Assembly: GCA_020633495.1 (NCBI GenBank)
Contig: JACKDR010000003.1
Location: forward strand, 186,001 to 250,000
Origin: Kofleriaceae bacterium
GTDB lineage: Bacteria > Myxococcota_A > Polyangia > Haliangiales > Haliangiaceae
Direction of reading: 5' to 3'
DNA length: 64,000 bases
Positions within the stretch are counted from its first letter, which is position 1. Every line of letters starts with the position of its first letter. Under the pieces are notes generated by a model. It saw nothing but the letters and a program-made list of their open reading frames with translations, ran no database searches and had not been told where the DNA came from. This document shows, piece after piece, positions 31,018 to 39,514 of the stretch. Made by a program: the position numbers and the translations under genes.

Positions 31018-31955
31018 GCTCGCCGGCGACCCAGTACCTGCAGCGGGTGGCCGACCGCCGGGCCCGCGAGATCGTCACGCCCGAGGGCGTGCCGATCCGG
31101 TTCACGCTGGCCGGCCCCGGCGATCGCGCCGGCGCGTTCATGCTCGACGTCCTGATCCAGGCCGCGATGATCGTCGTCCTGGTGCTGGTCGCGGACCTCC
31201 TGATCGGCAGCGCCGGCGAGGACTCGTGGGCGGCGTCGCTGTTCATCGTCGCGGCGTTCGTGCTGCGGACGTTCTACTTCGTCTTCTTCGAGACCCGCTG
31301 GCAGGGCGCGACGCCGGGCAAGCGCATCGTCGGGATCCGCGTGATCGACGGCCGCGGCGGCCAGCTCGAGCCGGGCTCGATCCTGGCCCGCAACCTGGTC
31401 CGCGAGGTCGAGGTCTGGCTGCCGCTGACGCTGCTGGTCGCGGGCGCGCAGGTGTGGCCGGGCGCGCCCGGGTGGGCGCGCCTGCTGGCCGCGGCGTGGG
31501 TGCTGGTGCTGCTGCTGATGCCGATGTTCAACAAGGATCACCTGCGGGTCGGCGACATGATCGGCGGCACGATGGTGGTGATGCAGCCCAAGACGGTGCT
31601 GGCGCCCGACCTCGCCGACGCCGCCACCCACGCGCCGCAGCTGCCGGCGTGGGGCGGCAAGCCGGCGACCGCGGCGCCGCGGTTCCCGTTCACGACCGCG
31701 CACCTCGACGTCTACGGCATCTACGAGCTGCAGGTGCTCGAGGGCGTGCTACGCACCGAGGCGGTCACGGTCGCCCACGCCGAGGCGGTCGCGGCGGTGG
31801 CCGAGAAGATCCACGCCAAGATCGACTACGACCAGCTGGTGCCGACCCACGAGCAGGAGCGGTTCCTGCGCGACTTCTACACCGCGCTGCGCGCCCACCT
31901 CGAGAAGAAGATGCTGTTCGGGCAGCGCCGCGAGGACAAGTACTCGAAGAAGTAG
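31014..31955 (+). CDS. RDD-family membrane protein
   Basis: The 313-residue protein has an RDD domain (about 30-190) with PGDRAGAFMLDVLIQ at the first membrane segment, the ATPGKRIVGIRVIDGRG loop and HLRVGDMIGGTMVV at its end. It is followed by a soluble helical C-terminal tail of about 110 residues. RDD proteins are small membrane proteins, some linked to transport or stress. It ends the MoxR operon and is convergent with the gene after it. Confidence 0.86.
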   Translation: MSSPATQYLQRVADRRAREIVTPEGVPIRFTLAGPGDRAGAFMLDVLIQAAMIVVLVLVADLLIGSAGEDSWAASLFIVAAFVLRTFYFVFFETRWQGATPGKRIVGIRVIDGRGGQLEPGSILARNLVREVEVWLPLTLLVAGAQVWPGAPGWARLLAAAWVLVLLLMPMFNKDHLRVGDMIGGTMVVMQPKTVLAPDLADAATHAPQLPAWGGKPATAAPRFPFTTAHLDVYGIYELQVLEGVLRTEAVTVAHAEAVAAVAEKIHAKIDYDQLVPTHEQERFLRDFYTALRAHLEKKMLFGQRREDKYSKK

Positions 31956-31968
31956 CGGCGCGGCCGGG

Positions 31969-32793
31969 CTACGAGAAGACCGACGCCAGCTCCTCCGCGC
32001 TGGTGCCTTCCTTGTCGCGGCGCAGGTAGAAGTAGGCGGTGGCGCCGAAGACGGCGCGGAGCGCGGCGAACACGATCCACAGCGCGAACTGGACGATCAC
32101 GAAGATCGGCAGCCGGTCCAGCGACTCGGTGGCGAAGTCACCGTCGCCGAAGTGGGGCAGCAGGATCGCGAACGAGCCGATGTAGACCGCGAAGTGGACG
32201 CCCCACATCAGGACGACCAGCGCGGCGCAGCGCAGGCGTCGCGCGGCGGTCAGCGTCCCCGAGCGGTCGAAGGCACCGAAGATGCCGGGCCGCTCGATGA
32301 CCGAGGCCGGGATGATCACGAACCAGCGCGCGTACAGGGTCACGAGCAGCACGATCCAGCCGATGATCATGATCCACACGAACGCCGGGCTGTTGGACGC
32401 GCCGGCGGGCGCGAGCATCGCGATCATCGTCGCCACCACGACCAGCCCGATCAGCAGCATGATCAGCAGCGCCGGCACGAAGCGCTTGACGCCGGTCGCG
32501 ATGCAGTCGCCGACCGACGCGTGCTGGCCGCCGAGCTCGGCGACGACGCCGTAGGTCAGCATCGCGGCGAGCGGCATCTCGAGCACGCCGAGCAGGACGA
32601 CGCCCCAGGTGTTGAACGACTGCATGCGCTCGAGCGTCTCGAGCGGATCGTCGCCGCTCTGGCCGAGCGTGATCGCCGCCCAGGCGATCAGCGGCGCGTA
32701 CACGAGCACGGTCATCAACAGGAACGCGGGCAGGTTCTTGAAGAACACCCGGAACCCGGTCCCGAGCACGTTGCCGACCGACATCGCTTCCAT
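31969..32793 (-). CDS. Polytopic membrane protein of unknown function
   Basis: The 274-residue protein has about six hydrophobic segments and starts with VGNVLGTGFRVFFKNLPAF, a pattern common to DUF975- or GlpQ-membrane-domain-like proteins with an amphipathic first helix. It has RRLRCAALVVLMWG in the middle and a basic C terminus. AGAGGA lies seven bases before the ATG at 32793. The gene follows the HEAT-methyltransferase gene on the same strand after 18 bases and may share its transcript. Confidence 0.72.
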   Translation of the reverse strand: MEAMSVGNVLGTGFRVFFKNLPAFLLMTVLVYAPLIAWAAITLGQSGDDPLETLERMQSFNTWGVVLLGVLEMPLAAMLTYGVVAELGGQHASVGDCIATGVKRFVPALLIMLLIGLVVVATMIAMLAPAGASNSPAFVWIMIIGWIVLLVTLYARWFVIIPASVIERPGIFGAFDRSGTLTAARRLRCAALVVLMWGVHFAVYIGSFAILLPHFGDGDFATESLDRLPIFVIVQFALWIVFAALRAVFGATAYFYLRRDKEGTSAEELASVFS

Positions 32794-32811
32794 GACACGT
32801 CCTCTCGGGGC

Positions 32812-34571
32812 TCAGGATGCCGGACGGTGGCGGCCGCGGGCAAGCCCGGACGTCGGCCGCCAGACCTCCAGGTCGCCGTCGTAGCCGCCGAGATCGACGA
32901 TGTGGTGGACGTCCCGGTAAAGACCGGCACGGATCGCCGCGTCGTGGGTGCGTCGTACCGCCGGGGTGATCCACACCAGGCGGCCGTCCGGCGCCAGCAG
33001 CCGGGCCGCGCGGGTCACGAACTGCTCGAGCAGCGCGGCGGCGTCGCCGCGGATGCGCCGGCCCAGCGGCGGGTTGGTGATGATCAGCGTGACCCCGCCC
33101 GGATCGTGGGCGAGGGCGTCGGCGCGGATCAGCTCGGCGCGATCGGCGAGGCCGGCGGCGGCGAGGTTGGCGCGGGCGGCGGCGAGGGCGCGATCGTCGA
33201 GGTCGCTGCCGACCAGGCGCCGCCACGGGCCCAGGCGCGCCCGCTCGATCAGCTCGGCGCCCGAGCCGCAGAACGGATCCCAGACCACGTCGTCGGCGCG
33301 GGCGCCGGCGAGCCGGGCCAGCGCCGCCGCCACCGTCGGGTGCGACGACGCCGGGACGTCGGCGACCCGCCACGCGAAGCGCGGATCGTCGAGCTTGTGG
33401 GGCCGCAGCTCGACGGTCGTGCGCGCGGCGTCGACGACGACGTCCCAGGTCGTGGCCTTGGGATCGTTGATCAGCTCGGGCGCGGCGGCGCGCACCGCCT
33501 GGGCGGCCCGCCACACCACGGCGCGGCGGTGGCCGGCGCCGCCGAGGGCCAGGCGCCAGCGCACCGGGCCGTCGGTGAGCGCGGTCAACAAGGCGCGGGT
33601 CGGCGGCGCCGCGAGGGTCGCGGCGAGGCGCGCGGGCAGGGTGGCGTCGGCGTCGCCGGCGGCGCCGGTGCCCTTGGCGTCGGCGGCGAGCGGCAGCTCG
33701 ATGCCCACCGTCAGCCACAGGCGCGCGCGCGGTCAGCGCCGCGAGCGGCGCGCCGCCGCCCAGCCGGACCGCGCCGGGCGCCACCGCGGCCACCGCGAGC
33801 CTGGCGGCGGCGAGCTCGTCGCCGAGCAGGCCCTCGAGGCCGCGGCGGCACCGGGCCACCACGGTGGCGGCCTCCGGCACCGCGACGTCAGCGCGGATCG
33901 TCGACGGCACGTCGCGGCCGGCGTCGCGCTCGGCCATGAGGACGGCGCGGTCGCGGCGGCGCGCCAGCTCGCGATCGATGATCGCGCCGCCGGGGTCGCC
34001 GCTGGCGGCCGCCCGCGCCGAGGCGTCGAGGGCGCGCGCGGGCGTCATCGCCGCCGACCTTGCCGAGCGCCTCGACGAGGGCGCGGCGCTGGTCGGCGGG
34101 CAGGCCGCCTCGGTCCCACAGCGCGCACAGCGCGTCGCGGGCGTCGTCGCCGCCGAGCTTGCCGAGCGCGACGATCGCGGCGCGACGCGCCCGCGGCGGC
34201 GTGCCGTCGGCGGCCAGCACCGCGCGCACCGTCGCCGCCGCCTCGCGCGCCGGCGCCGCGGGCGCGTCGCCGCCGGCGCGGGCGAGCTGGCCGAGCGCCG
34301 CGACCAGCCGGGCCGCGGCGCCGCCGTCGTCGCCGCAGGCCAGCGCGGCGTCGAGGCCGGCGCGGGACGCCGCCACCGCGGCCACCGCCTCGGCGCGCAG
34401 CAGCGCCCGCGCCGCTCGCAGCGCCAGCGCCTCGTCGCGGTCGCCGGTGAGCGCGGCCAGCGCCACCACCGTCGCCAGATCGCGCCGCCCCGGGGTGTAG
34501 CCGGCCGCCTGCAGCGCGGCGACGATGCGGTCGCGGTCGACGGGATCGAGACGGGGAGGGACGGCGGGCAC
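32812..34571 (-). pseudogene. HEAT-repeat RNA/protein methyltransferase, two apparent frameshifts
   Basis: Read through two frame changes this is one protein of about 586 residues. The N-terminal 180 residues contain HEAT-like repeats (RRALVEALGKVGGDDAR). A middle part carries ATVVARCRRGLEGLLGDELA, like a THUMP-type region, and the C-terminal half is a Rossmann methyltransferase with motif I DPFCGSGAELIE and the catalytic-type motif TNPPLGRR, which points to guanine-N2 methylation of RNA. The frame changes lie in CG-alternating runs at about 34031-34041 and 33720-33733. Each can be repaired by a small indel, so the gene is probably intact in the organism. The GTG start at 34571 is 21 bases from the divergent gene. 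Confidence 0.72.
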
Positions 34572-34580
34572 GTCGCCGCG

Positions 34581-34587
34581 TAGGATA
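34581..34587. promoter_or_regulatory. Overlapping divergent -10 elements
   Basis: TAGGAT at 34581-34586 ends six bases before the plus-strand GTG at 34593. On the opposite strand TATCCT (34587-34582) ends ten bases before the minus-strand GTG at 34571. Only 21 bases separate the two start codons, so both genes seem to be transcribed from one shared AT-rich core with little or no leader. Confidence 0.45.
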
Positions 34588-34592
34588 CAGCC

Positions 34593-37206
34593 GTGACGCC
34601 GGGCCGTACCCTCCGCGGGCTGCTCGTCGCCGTCGCGATCGCCGTCGGGATCGTCGGTGGCGCCGGCGCGGCGGCCGCGCGCACCCTCACCGGCACGGTC
34701 TTTGCGGACGCCGACGGCGACGGCGTCCTCGACGCCGGCGAGCGCGGCGTCGCCACGGTGGTGGCGTGGGAGGGCGGCGGGTTCGTGCGCAGCGACGACC
34801 GCGGCGCGGTCACGCTGACCATCCCCGACGACGCCGGTCTGGTGTGGGCCCGGGTCCCGGCCGGCTACCGGCCCGGCCCGGCGTGGCGGGCGGTCCCGGC
34901 CGGCGCCGACGACGTCGAGCTCGACCTGCCGCTGACGCCGGCGCCGCGCGCCGCCGGCCCGCTCACCTTCGTCGTCGCCGCCGACACCCACCTGCACGCC
35001 GACCAGCGCCCGTACGGCGTCGACGAGCTGCGCGCCGCGATCGTCGACGCCACCGCGCTGGCGCCGACGCCCCGGTTCTTCACGATCCTCGGCGACGTCA
35101 GCCACGCCAACGCGCCCGAGGAGCTGGCCCAGGTCGACGCCGCGATGGCCGACCTCGACGTGCCGTGGGTGCCGGTCGCCGGCAACCACGACTGGTACGA
35201 CGGCGGCGAGGCCTGGCGCGCCCACTTCGGCCCCGCCGGCTACAGCTTCGACGTCGACGACGTCCACGTCGTGGTGATCGACACCAACCTGCCCGAGGAC
35301 GACCTGATCGCGTTCCTCGATCACGACCTGGCGTACGTCGATCCGGGGGCGACGATCGTCGCGCTCGGCCACGCACCCCAGAGTGCGCGCGTGATCGCGT
35401 CGATGGAGGCGCGCGGCGTCGACCTGTACCTGGCCGGCCACTGGCACGCCAGCCGGGTCGTCGACCACGGCGCGCTGGTCGAGCTCGACACCGAGCCGTT
35501 CTTGATGGGCGGCATGGACGGCACGCCGGCCGGCTACCGGGTGATCACGATCGCCGGCGCCACGATCGAGGTCGATCACCACGCGGTGGTGCGCGCGCCG
35601 CAGCTGGCGCTGGTCGCGCCGCTGCCCGGCCGCTGCGCCCGGCCCGGCGAGCCGCTGGTGGTCGCCGCCGAGGTCGACGCCCGGCCGCTGACGGTCACCG
35701 CGCGGATCGCCGACCGGGCGCTGCCGCTGCGGGCGGCGGGCGGCTGGGACCACGTCGGCGCGGTGCCGGCGGTCGCGCCGGGGACCTGGGCGGTCCGGCT
35801 CGAGGCGCGCGCGCGGCGGCGGCGCGCGCCGGTCGTCCGCGACGCGGTGATCGACGTCTGCGACGCGACGACCGCGGCCCCGGCGGTGACCATCGGCAGC
35901 TGGCCCCAGCTCGGCGGCGGCGCGGCGCGGCGCGGCGCCCAGGCCGGGCGCGATCGCGCCGCCGGTGGTCGAGCGCTGGGCGACCCCGGTGGGCGGCCCG
36001 GTCAGCGGCGTCGTGGTCGGCGGCGGCCTCGTGCTGGTCACCGTCGACGATCTCGGGCGCGGCGACGGCGGCGGCGTGGTCGCGCTCGACGCCGGCGACG
36101 GCCGCGAGCGCTGGCGCTGGACCTCGCCGGTGCCGGTGCGCGCGGCGGTCGCCTACGCCGACGCGCCCGGCGGCGCCCTGGTGGTCGCGGCGCAGAGCGA
36201 CGGCACCGTGGTCGCGCTGGGCGCCGCCGACGCGCGCGCCGCGGTGGCGGCGCGCGCTGTCGGCGGGCCTCGATCCGACGGTGGCGACGGTGTGGGCGTC
36301 GCCGGTGATCGACGGCGACACGGTGTGGGCCGGCGGCCAGCGCCGGTTCGCCGCGCTGGCGCTGGTCGACGGCGCGCCGCGGTGGAGCCTCGACCCGGTG
36401 CCCGACGGCGCGTGGCACGCGACGCTGTCGTCGCCGGCGGTGGCCGGCGACCTGGTGGTCGCGACCTTCGAGCGCGGCCGCGGCGGCCTGCAGGCGTGGT
36501 CCCGCGCCGGCGCGCCGCGCTGGCGGGTCGCGCCCGAGGCGGTCATCGCGACCAGCGCCGCGCCCGTGCTCGACGGCGCGACCGTCTACGTCGCCACCGG
36601 CATGGGCGACGCGGTCGCGATCGACGCGACCACCGGCGCGGTGCGCTGGACCAAGCCGCTGACCGACGACCACCACGAGTGGGCCTACGCGATCCTCGGC
36701 ACCCCGGCGCTGGCCCAGCTGTCCGACGACCGGACGTTCCTGATCGTCCCGACGATGCACGATCACCTGTGGGCGCTCGACGCCGCCTCCGGCGACGCCC
36801 GGTGGAGCTGGACCGCGCCCGAGGCCGCGATCTACCCGACCCACTACCGCGGCCGCGCCCGCGCCGTCGCCGCCGCGCCGGTGGTCACCGGCGCGATCGT
36901 GTGGGCCGCGGCCACCGACGGCACGGTGGTCGCGCTCGACGCCGCGACCGGCGCCGAGCTGCACCGCCTCGAGGTCGGCGCCCCGGTGCTGGCCGGGCTC
37001 GCCGCCGCCGGCGACCTGCTCGTCGTCGGCGGCTGGGACGGCACGGTCCACGCCTTCGCGTCCGGCACCCCGATCGTCCACGCCGGCGCGCCGCGCCTGG
37101 TGGCGCCGCCGGGCGGCGGCCGGCGGACCCGGTGGTCGAGCTGGCGGCGGCGGCGCTGATCCTGGTCCGCCTGGCGCAGCGCGCGCTGGCGGCGGCGCGG
37201 CGGTGA
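34593..37206 (+). pseudogene. Metallophosphoesterase/beta-propeller protein with apparent frameshifts
   Basis: Three frames join into one secreted protein of about 870 residues. The first has a signal peptide, an SdrD/carboxypeptidase-like beta domain (VFADADGDGVLDAGERG) and a calcineurin-type phosphoesterase with AADTHLH, LGDVSH, AGNHDWYDGG and LAGHWHA, which bind two metals. From about 35950 the frame changes and PQQ/quinoprotein-like beta-propeller repeats follow (VVALDAGDGRERWRW, VAIDATTGAVRWTKPL, VVALDAATGAELHRLEVG). Breaks lie near 35944-35958 and 36250-36258. A third near 37120-37131 would give a better C terminus ending at 37206 instead of 37159. All are in GC-alternating or GGC runs, so assembly error is the simplest reason. 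Confidence 0.68.
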
Positions 37207-37451
37207 CGGCGGCGGTGAGGACGGCGGCGACGGTGGTGGACGTCGTGTCGTTGCGGGCTCCGGAGGCTCGGAGAGGAGGGCGGCGGGGAGGGCGGGACGG
37301 CGTACGGCGCGGTCGGCCCAGGGGGTGCGGCTGTCCGCGGCTGGCGGCGCGTGGGTGCGTGGGCGCGTGCCGCGTGCCGGCGGTCCATCGCCGTGGTCCG
37401 TGTGGGCTGCGCGGGGCCGGCCGCGCGGCTGCCGAGCTGGCACTGCCGGTC
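37207..37451. other. Gene-free left flank of the inverted-repeat unit
   Basis: I see no convincing gene here. Reading frames in this stretch lack normal protein composition and are by-products of high GC. It joins the phosphoesterase gene to the left inverted repeat. Confidence 0.5.
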
Positions 37452-37562
37452 GCTGGCTCCCCGATGGGCGCCGGTGCTCGCGCCACCGCGGGCGCCAGGC
37501 ACCACCACCGGCGCCGGGCCCGAAGACGGGGGCCCGGCGCCTCGGCGCGGGGCGCGAGCGTG
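37452..37562 (+). repeat. Left copy of a 111-bp inverted repeat flanking the HNH gene
   Basis: This segment is the reverse complement of 39111-39221, with five mismatches and no gaps over 111 bases. It ends 28 bases past the HNH stop codon. Inside it, 37510-37521 (GGCGCCGGGCCC) and 37530-37541 form a perfect 12-bp stem with the eight-base loop GAAGACGG. No coding role is evident. Confidence 0.92.
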
Positions 37563-37590
37563 GGCGACGGCGGCGGCGGCGGCCGGGCGT

Positions 37591-38838
37591 TCATGTAGAT
37601 GACACCTCGCGCGTCGCACGTTCGATGAGCTCCGCGAGCGACAGGTTCGTGTGGCCCACGTGGGCCGCGTGGTCCACGTGCGTCACCTGGCCCACGTGGG
37701 TGATGGCTGCGGACACCGGCCGCTGCCTTCCCGGCGCCGACCCGTACGGCCGCCCGTCGCCGTGCGTGAACACGATCTCTCCCGAGGCCGCGCGCGCGAT
37801 CCGCAGCCGGTCCACGTGGACCGCGTCGTGGTGCCCGCCGCACAGACAGATCAGGTTGTCCATGGTGTGCCGCCCGCCCTGCGCGCGCGGCCGCACGTGG
37901 TGCACCTCGATCCAGCGTGCCGACCGACAGCCCGGTACCCGGCACCGACCGTGATCGCGCGCGATCACCGCCGCGCGCACCCGCGGCGGGATCGTCGCTG
38001 TCGCCTTCTCTATGGCCGTCTCATCGACCCGGCCGATCACGCGGGCGTCGCATCGCGCCCGCGCCGTGACGCGCGCCGGGACCTCGACCGCGCGACCGCC
38101 GCCGTCCTGGGTCGTGCGCTCGCACGAGGGGCAGACCATCAGCGCGATCTGGTACGCGGCGCGCCCGCCGGCGCGCGCACCGTCGCCGGCACCGGCGAGC
38201 CGGTCGAGGCACAGCGTGCGCAGGACCTCGTCGTCCGACACCGGTTCGCCGCGCTCGAGCTCCAGCGCGAGCCGGGCGTCGCGCCACACCGCGAAGGTCT
38301 CGGCCGAGAGCTCCATGACCAGCGTCTTGCGCACGTCCTCGGGGTCCACCGGGTCGCCGGGCAAGTCACCCGGGGTGCGCCCGGCGACCATGGCCTCGAT
38401 CTCGTGCACGGTCTTGCCCGCGACCGCGTCGAGCCATGCGCGCTCGGTGTCCTGCCGGCACACGCGGGACAGCTCGCGCACCGCCGAGTACGAGTGGTCG
38501 CCGCGGGCCAGCGCGGCCGCGGTTGCCGGCAGGACCTGCAGCGCGTTCGCGACCCGCAGCCGCTCGCGCGCCGCGCGCGGCCCGTAGCCGAGCGTGCGCT
38601 CCAGGTACTCGAGCAGCGACGCGTAGCCGAAGCGTCGGTGCAGCTCGACCTGCTGCGCGAGCACCAGCCAGCGCGCCTCCTCGGCGTCGAGCGCGGCGCG
38701 GCGCCGGGCGATGCCGCGTAGCTGGCGATCGAGCTGTCGCCAGTCCGGGGCCGGCGTGGCTCCACGTCCCACGGCAGCCCCGGCGCCGGCAAGTCCGGCC
38801 GCCGCCCCAACACCACGCTCGTCGTCGCGATCGAACAT
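37591..38838 (-). CDS. HNH endonuclease with DUF222-like N-terminal domain
   Basis: The 415-residue protein has a helical N-terminal domain (about 25-240; LEYLERTLGYGPRAARERLR) of the DUF222 type. The C-terminal HNH nuclease domain (about 310-370) shows CRVPGCRSARWIEVHHVRPR, an Asn in DNLICLC and a final GGHHDAVH; the cysteine pairs bind zinc and the histidines form the metal and catalytic site. The tail contains VTHVDHAAHVGH from short near-repeats. GGGAGG lies seven bases before the ATG at 38838. The gene is bracketed by 111-bp inverted repeats. Such HNH/DUF222 genes are often multi-copy and are thought to be selfish or defence-related; the role here is unknown. Confidence 0.87.
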   Translation of the reverse strand: MFDRDDERGVGAAAGLAGAGAAVGRGATPAPDWRQLDRQLRGIARRRAALDAEEARWLVLAQQVELHRRFGYASLLEYLERTLGYGPRAARERLRVANALQVLPATAAALARGDHSYSAVRELSRVCRQDTERAWLDAVAGKTVHEIEAMVAGRTPGDLPGDPVDPEDVRKTLVMELSAETFAVWRDARLALELERGEPVSDDEVLRTLCLDRLAGAGDGARAGGRAAYQIALMVCPSCERTTQDGGGRAVEVPARVTARARCDARVIGRVDETAIEKATATIPPRVRAAVIARDHGRCRVPGCRSARWIEVHHVRPRAQGGRHTMDNLICLCGGHHDAVHVDRLRIARAASGEIVFTHGDGRPYGSAPGRQRPVSAAITHVGQVTHVDHAAHVGHTNLSLAELIERATREVSST

Positions 38839-39110
38839 CTCCACACCTCCCTGCGCACGCGCGCATTCCTTCTCTACCACGGGGTTTTCGGACCTCGTCT
38901 TCACCCCGCTGCGCCGCGAAGGCGAGGTGGTTCCTTCGAATCGACCCTATGCATGGCTTCGCGGCACCTCGGTGCGCTGTGCGCGTCTGGTGGACGATCG
39001 TCGTCGGGGTCGCGCCCGGGCGCCGACGACAGCCGCTGGACGCGTCAAGCGAAAACGACATTTTCTTCGCGGGCGCTTGTCGATTCTGTCCGGTGTCCGG
39101 ACAGTCCGCC
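38839..39110. other. Leader region of the HNH gene, AT-richer than its surroundings
   Basis: No gene is seen here. The stretch has several T- and A-rich patches (around 38870-38895 and 39045-39066) that are unusual for this genome and may hold the HNH promoter. It includes a perfect palindrome at 39086-39104, listed separately. Confidence 0.5.
39086..39104. promoter_or_regulatory. Perfect palindrome next to the right inverted repeat
   Basis: CTGTCCGG at 39086-39093 and CCGGACAG at 39097-39104 are exact reverse complements around TGT. It lies six bases inside the inner edge of the right repeat and about 250 bases upstream of the HNH start. It could be an operator for the HNH gene or part of the element's end. 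Confidence 0.5.
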
Positions 39111-39221
39111 AACGCCCGCGCCCCGCGCCGAGGCGCCGGGCCCCCGTCTTCGGGCCCGGCGCCGGTGGTGGTGCCCGGCGCCCACGGTGGCGCGAGCACC
39201 GGCGCTCATCGGGGAGCCAGC
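39111..39221 (-). repeat. Right copy of the 111-bp inverted repeat
   Basis: This is the reverse complement of 37452-37562 (five mismatches, no gaps). Its hairpin arms are 39132-39143 and 39152-39163 with the loop CCGTCTTC. The two copies point toward each other around the HNH gene, which gives a unit of about 1.77 kb from 37452 to 39221. Confidence 0.92.
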
Positions 39222-39514
39222 CGGCCGCAGCGCCGAGGCTGCGATGCGCGTAGACCGGCGGTCCCGTTGCCGTCGCCCGGTCGCCCGGTCGCCCGGTCGC
39301 CCCGTCGCAGCGTCGCCCCGCCGAGCGGCCCGGCGTCCGCGCCCCCGACGTCCACCGCGGACCGCGCGTCGCCGGATCGTCCCCCTCCGGCTCTCGGGAG
39401 CCTCGGGGAGCCGCGCGTGCCACGCCTGCCGCGGACCCTGCCGGCCGTGACAGCGGGGCGACGCCCGCGCCCCCAGCACGCCGCCACTCGCCACTCGCCG
39501 CTCGCCGCGCGCCG
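39222..39514. other. Gene-free right flank with a short tandem repeat
   Basis: No convincing gene is seen. At about 39272-39305 an eight-base unit (GGTCGCCC and close variants) is repeated about four times. The rest is GC-rich spacer before the amidohydrolase stop. Confidence 0.5.

Noticed and set aside
38928..38945. tRNA T-loop-like TTCGAATC
   Set aside because: No acceptor stem, D-arm or anticodon arm can be folded around it.
37452..39221. Classical insertion sequence
   Set aside because: The inverted repeats are clear, but no transposase or RNase H-like DDE gene is present, only an HNH nuclease, and no target-site duplication could be recognised at the outer edges.
39272..39305. Short tandem array as a CRISPR or iteron origin
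   Set aside because: The unit is only about eight bases with variants, there is no DnaA-box context or replication gene nearby, and it fits simple-sequence drift.
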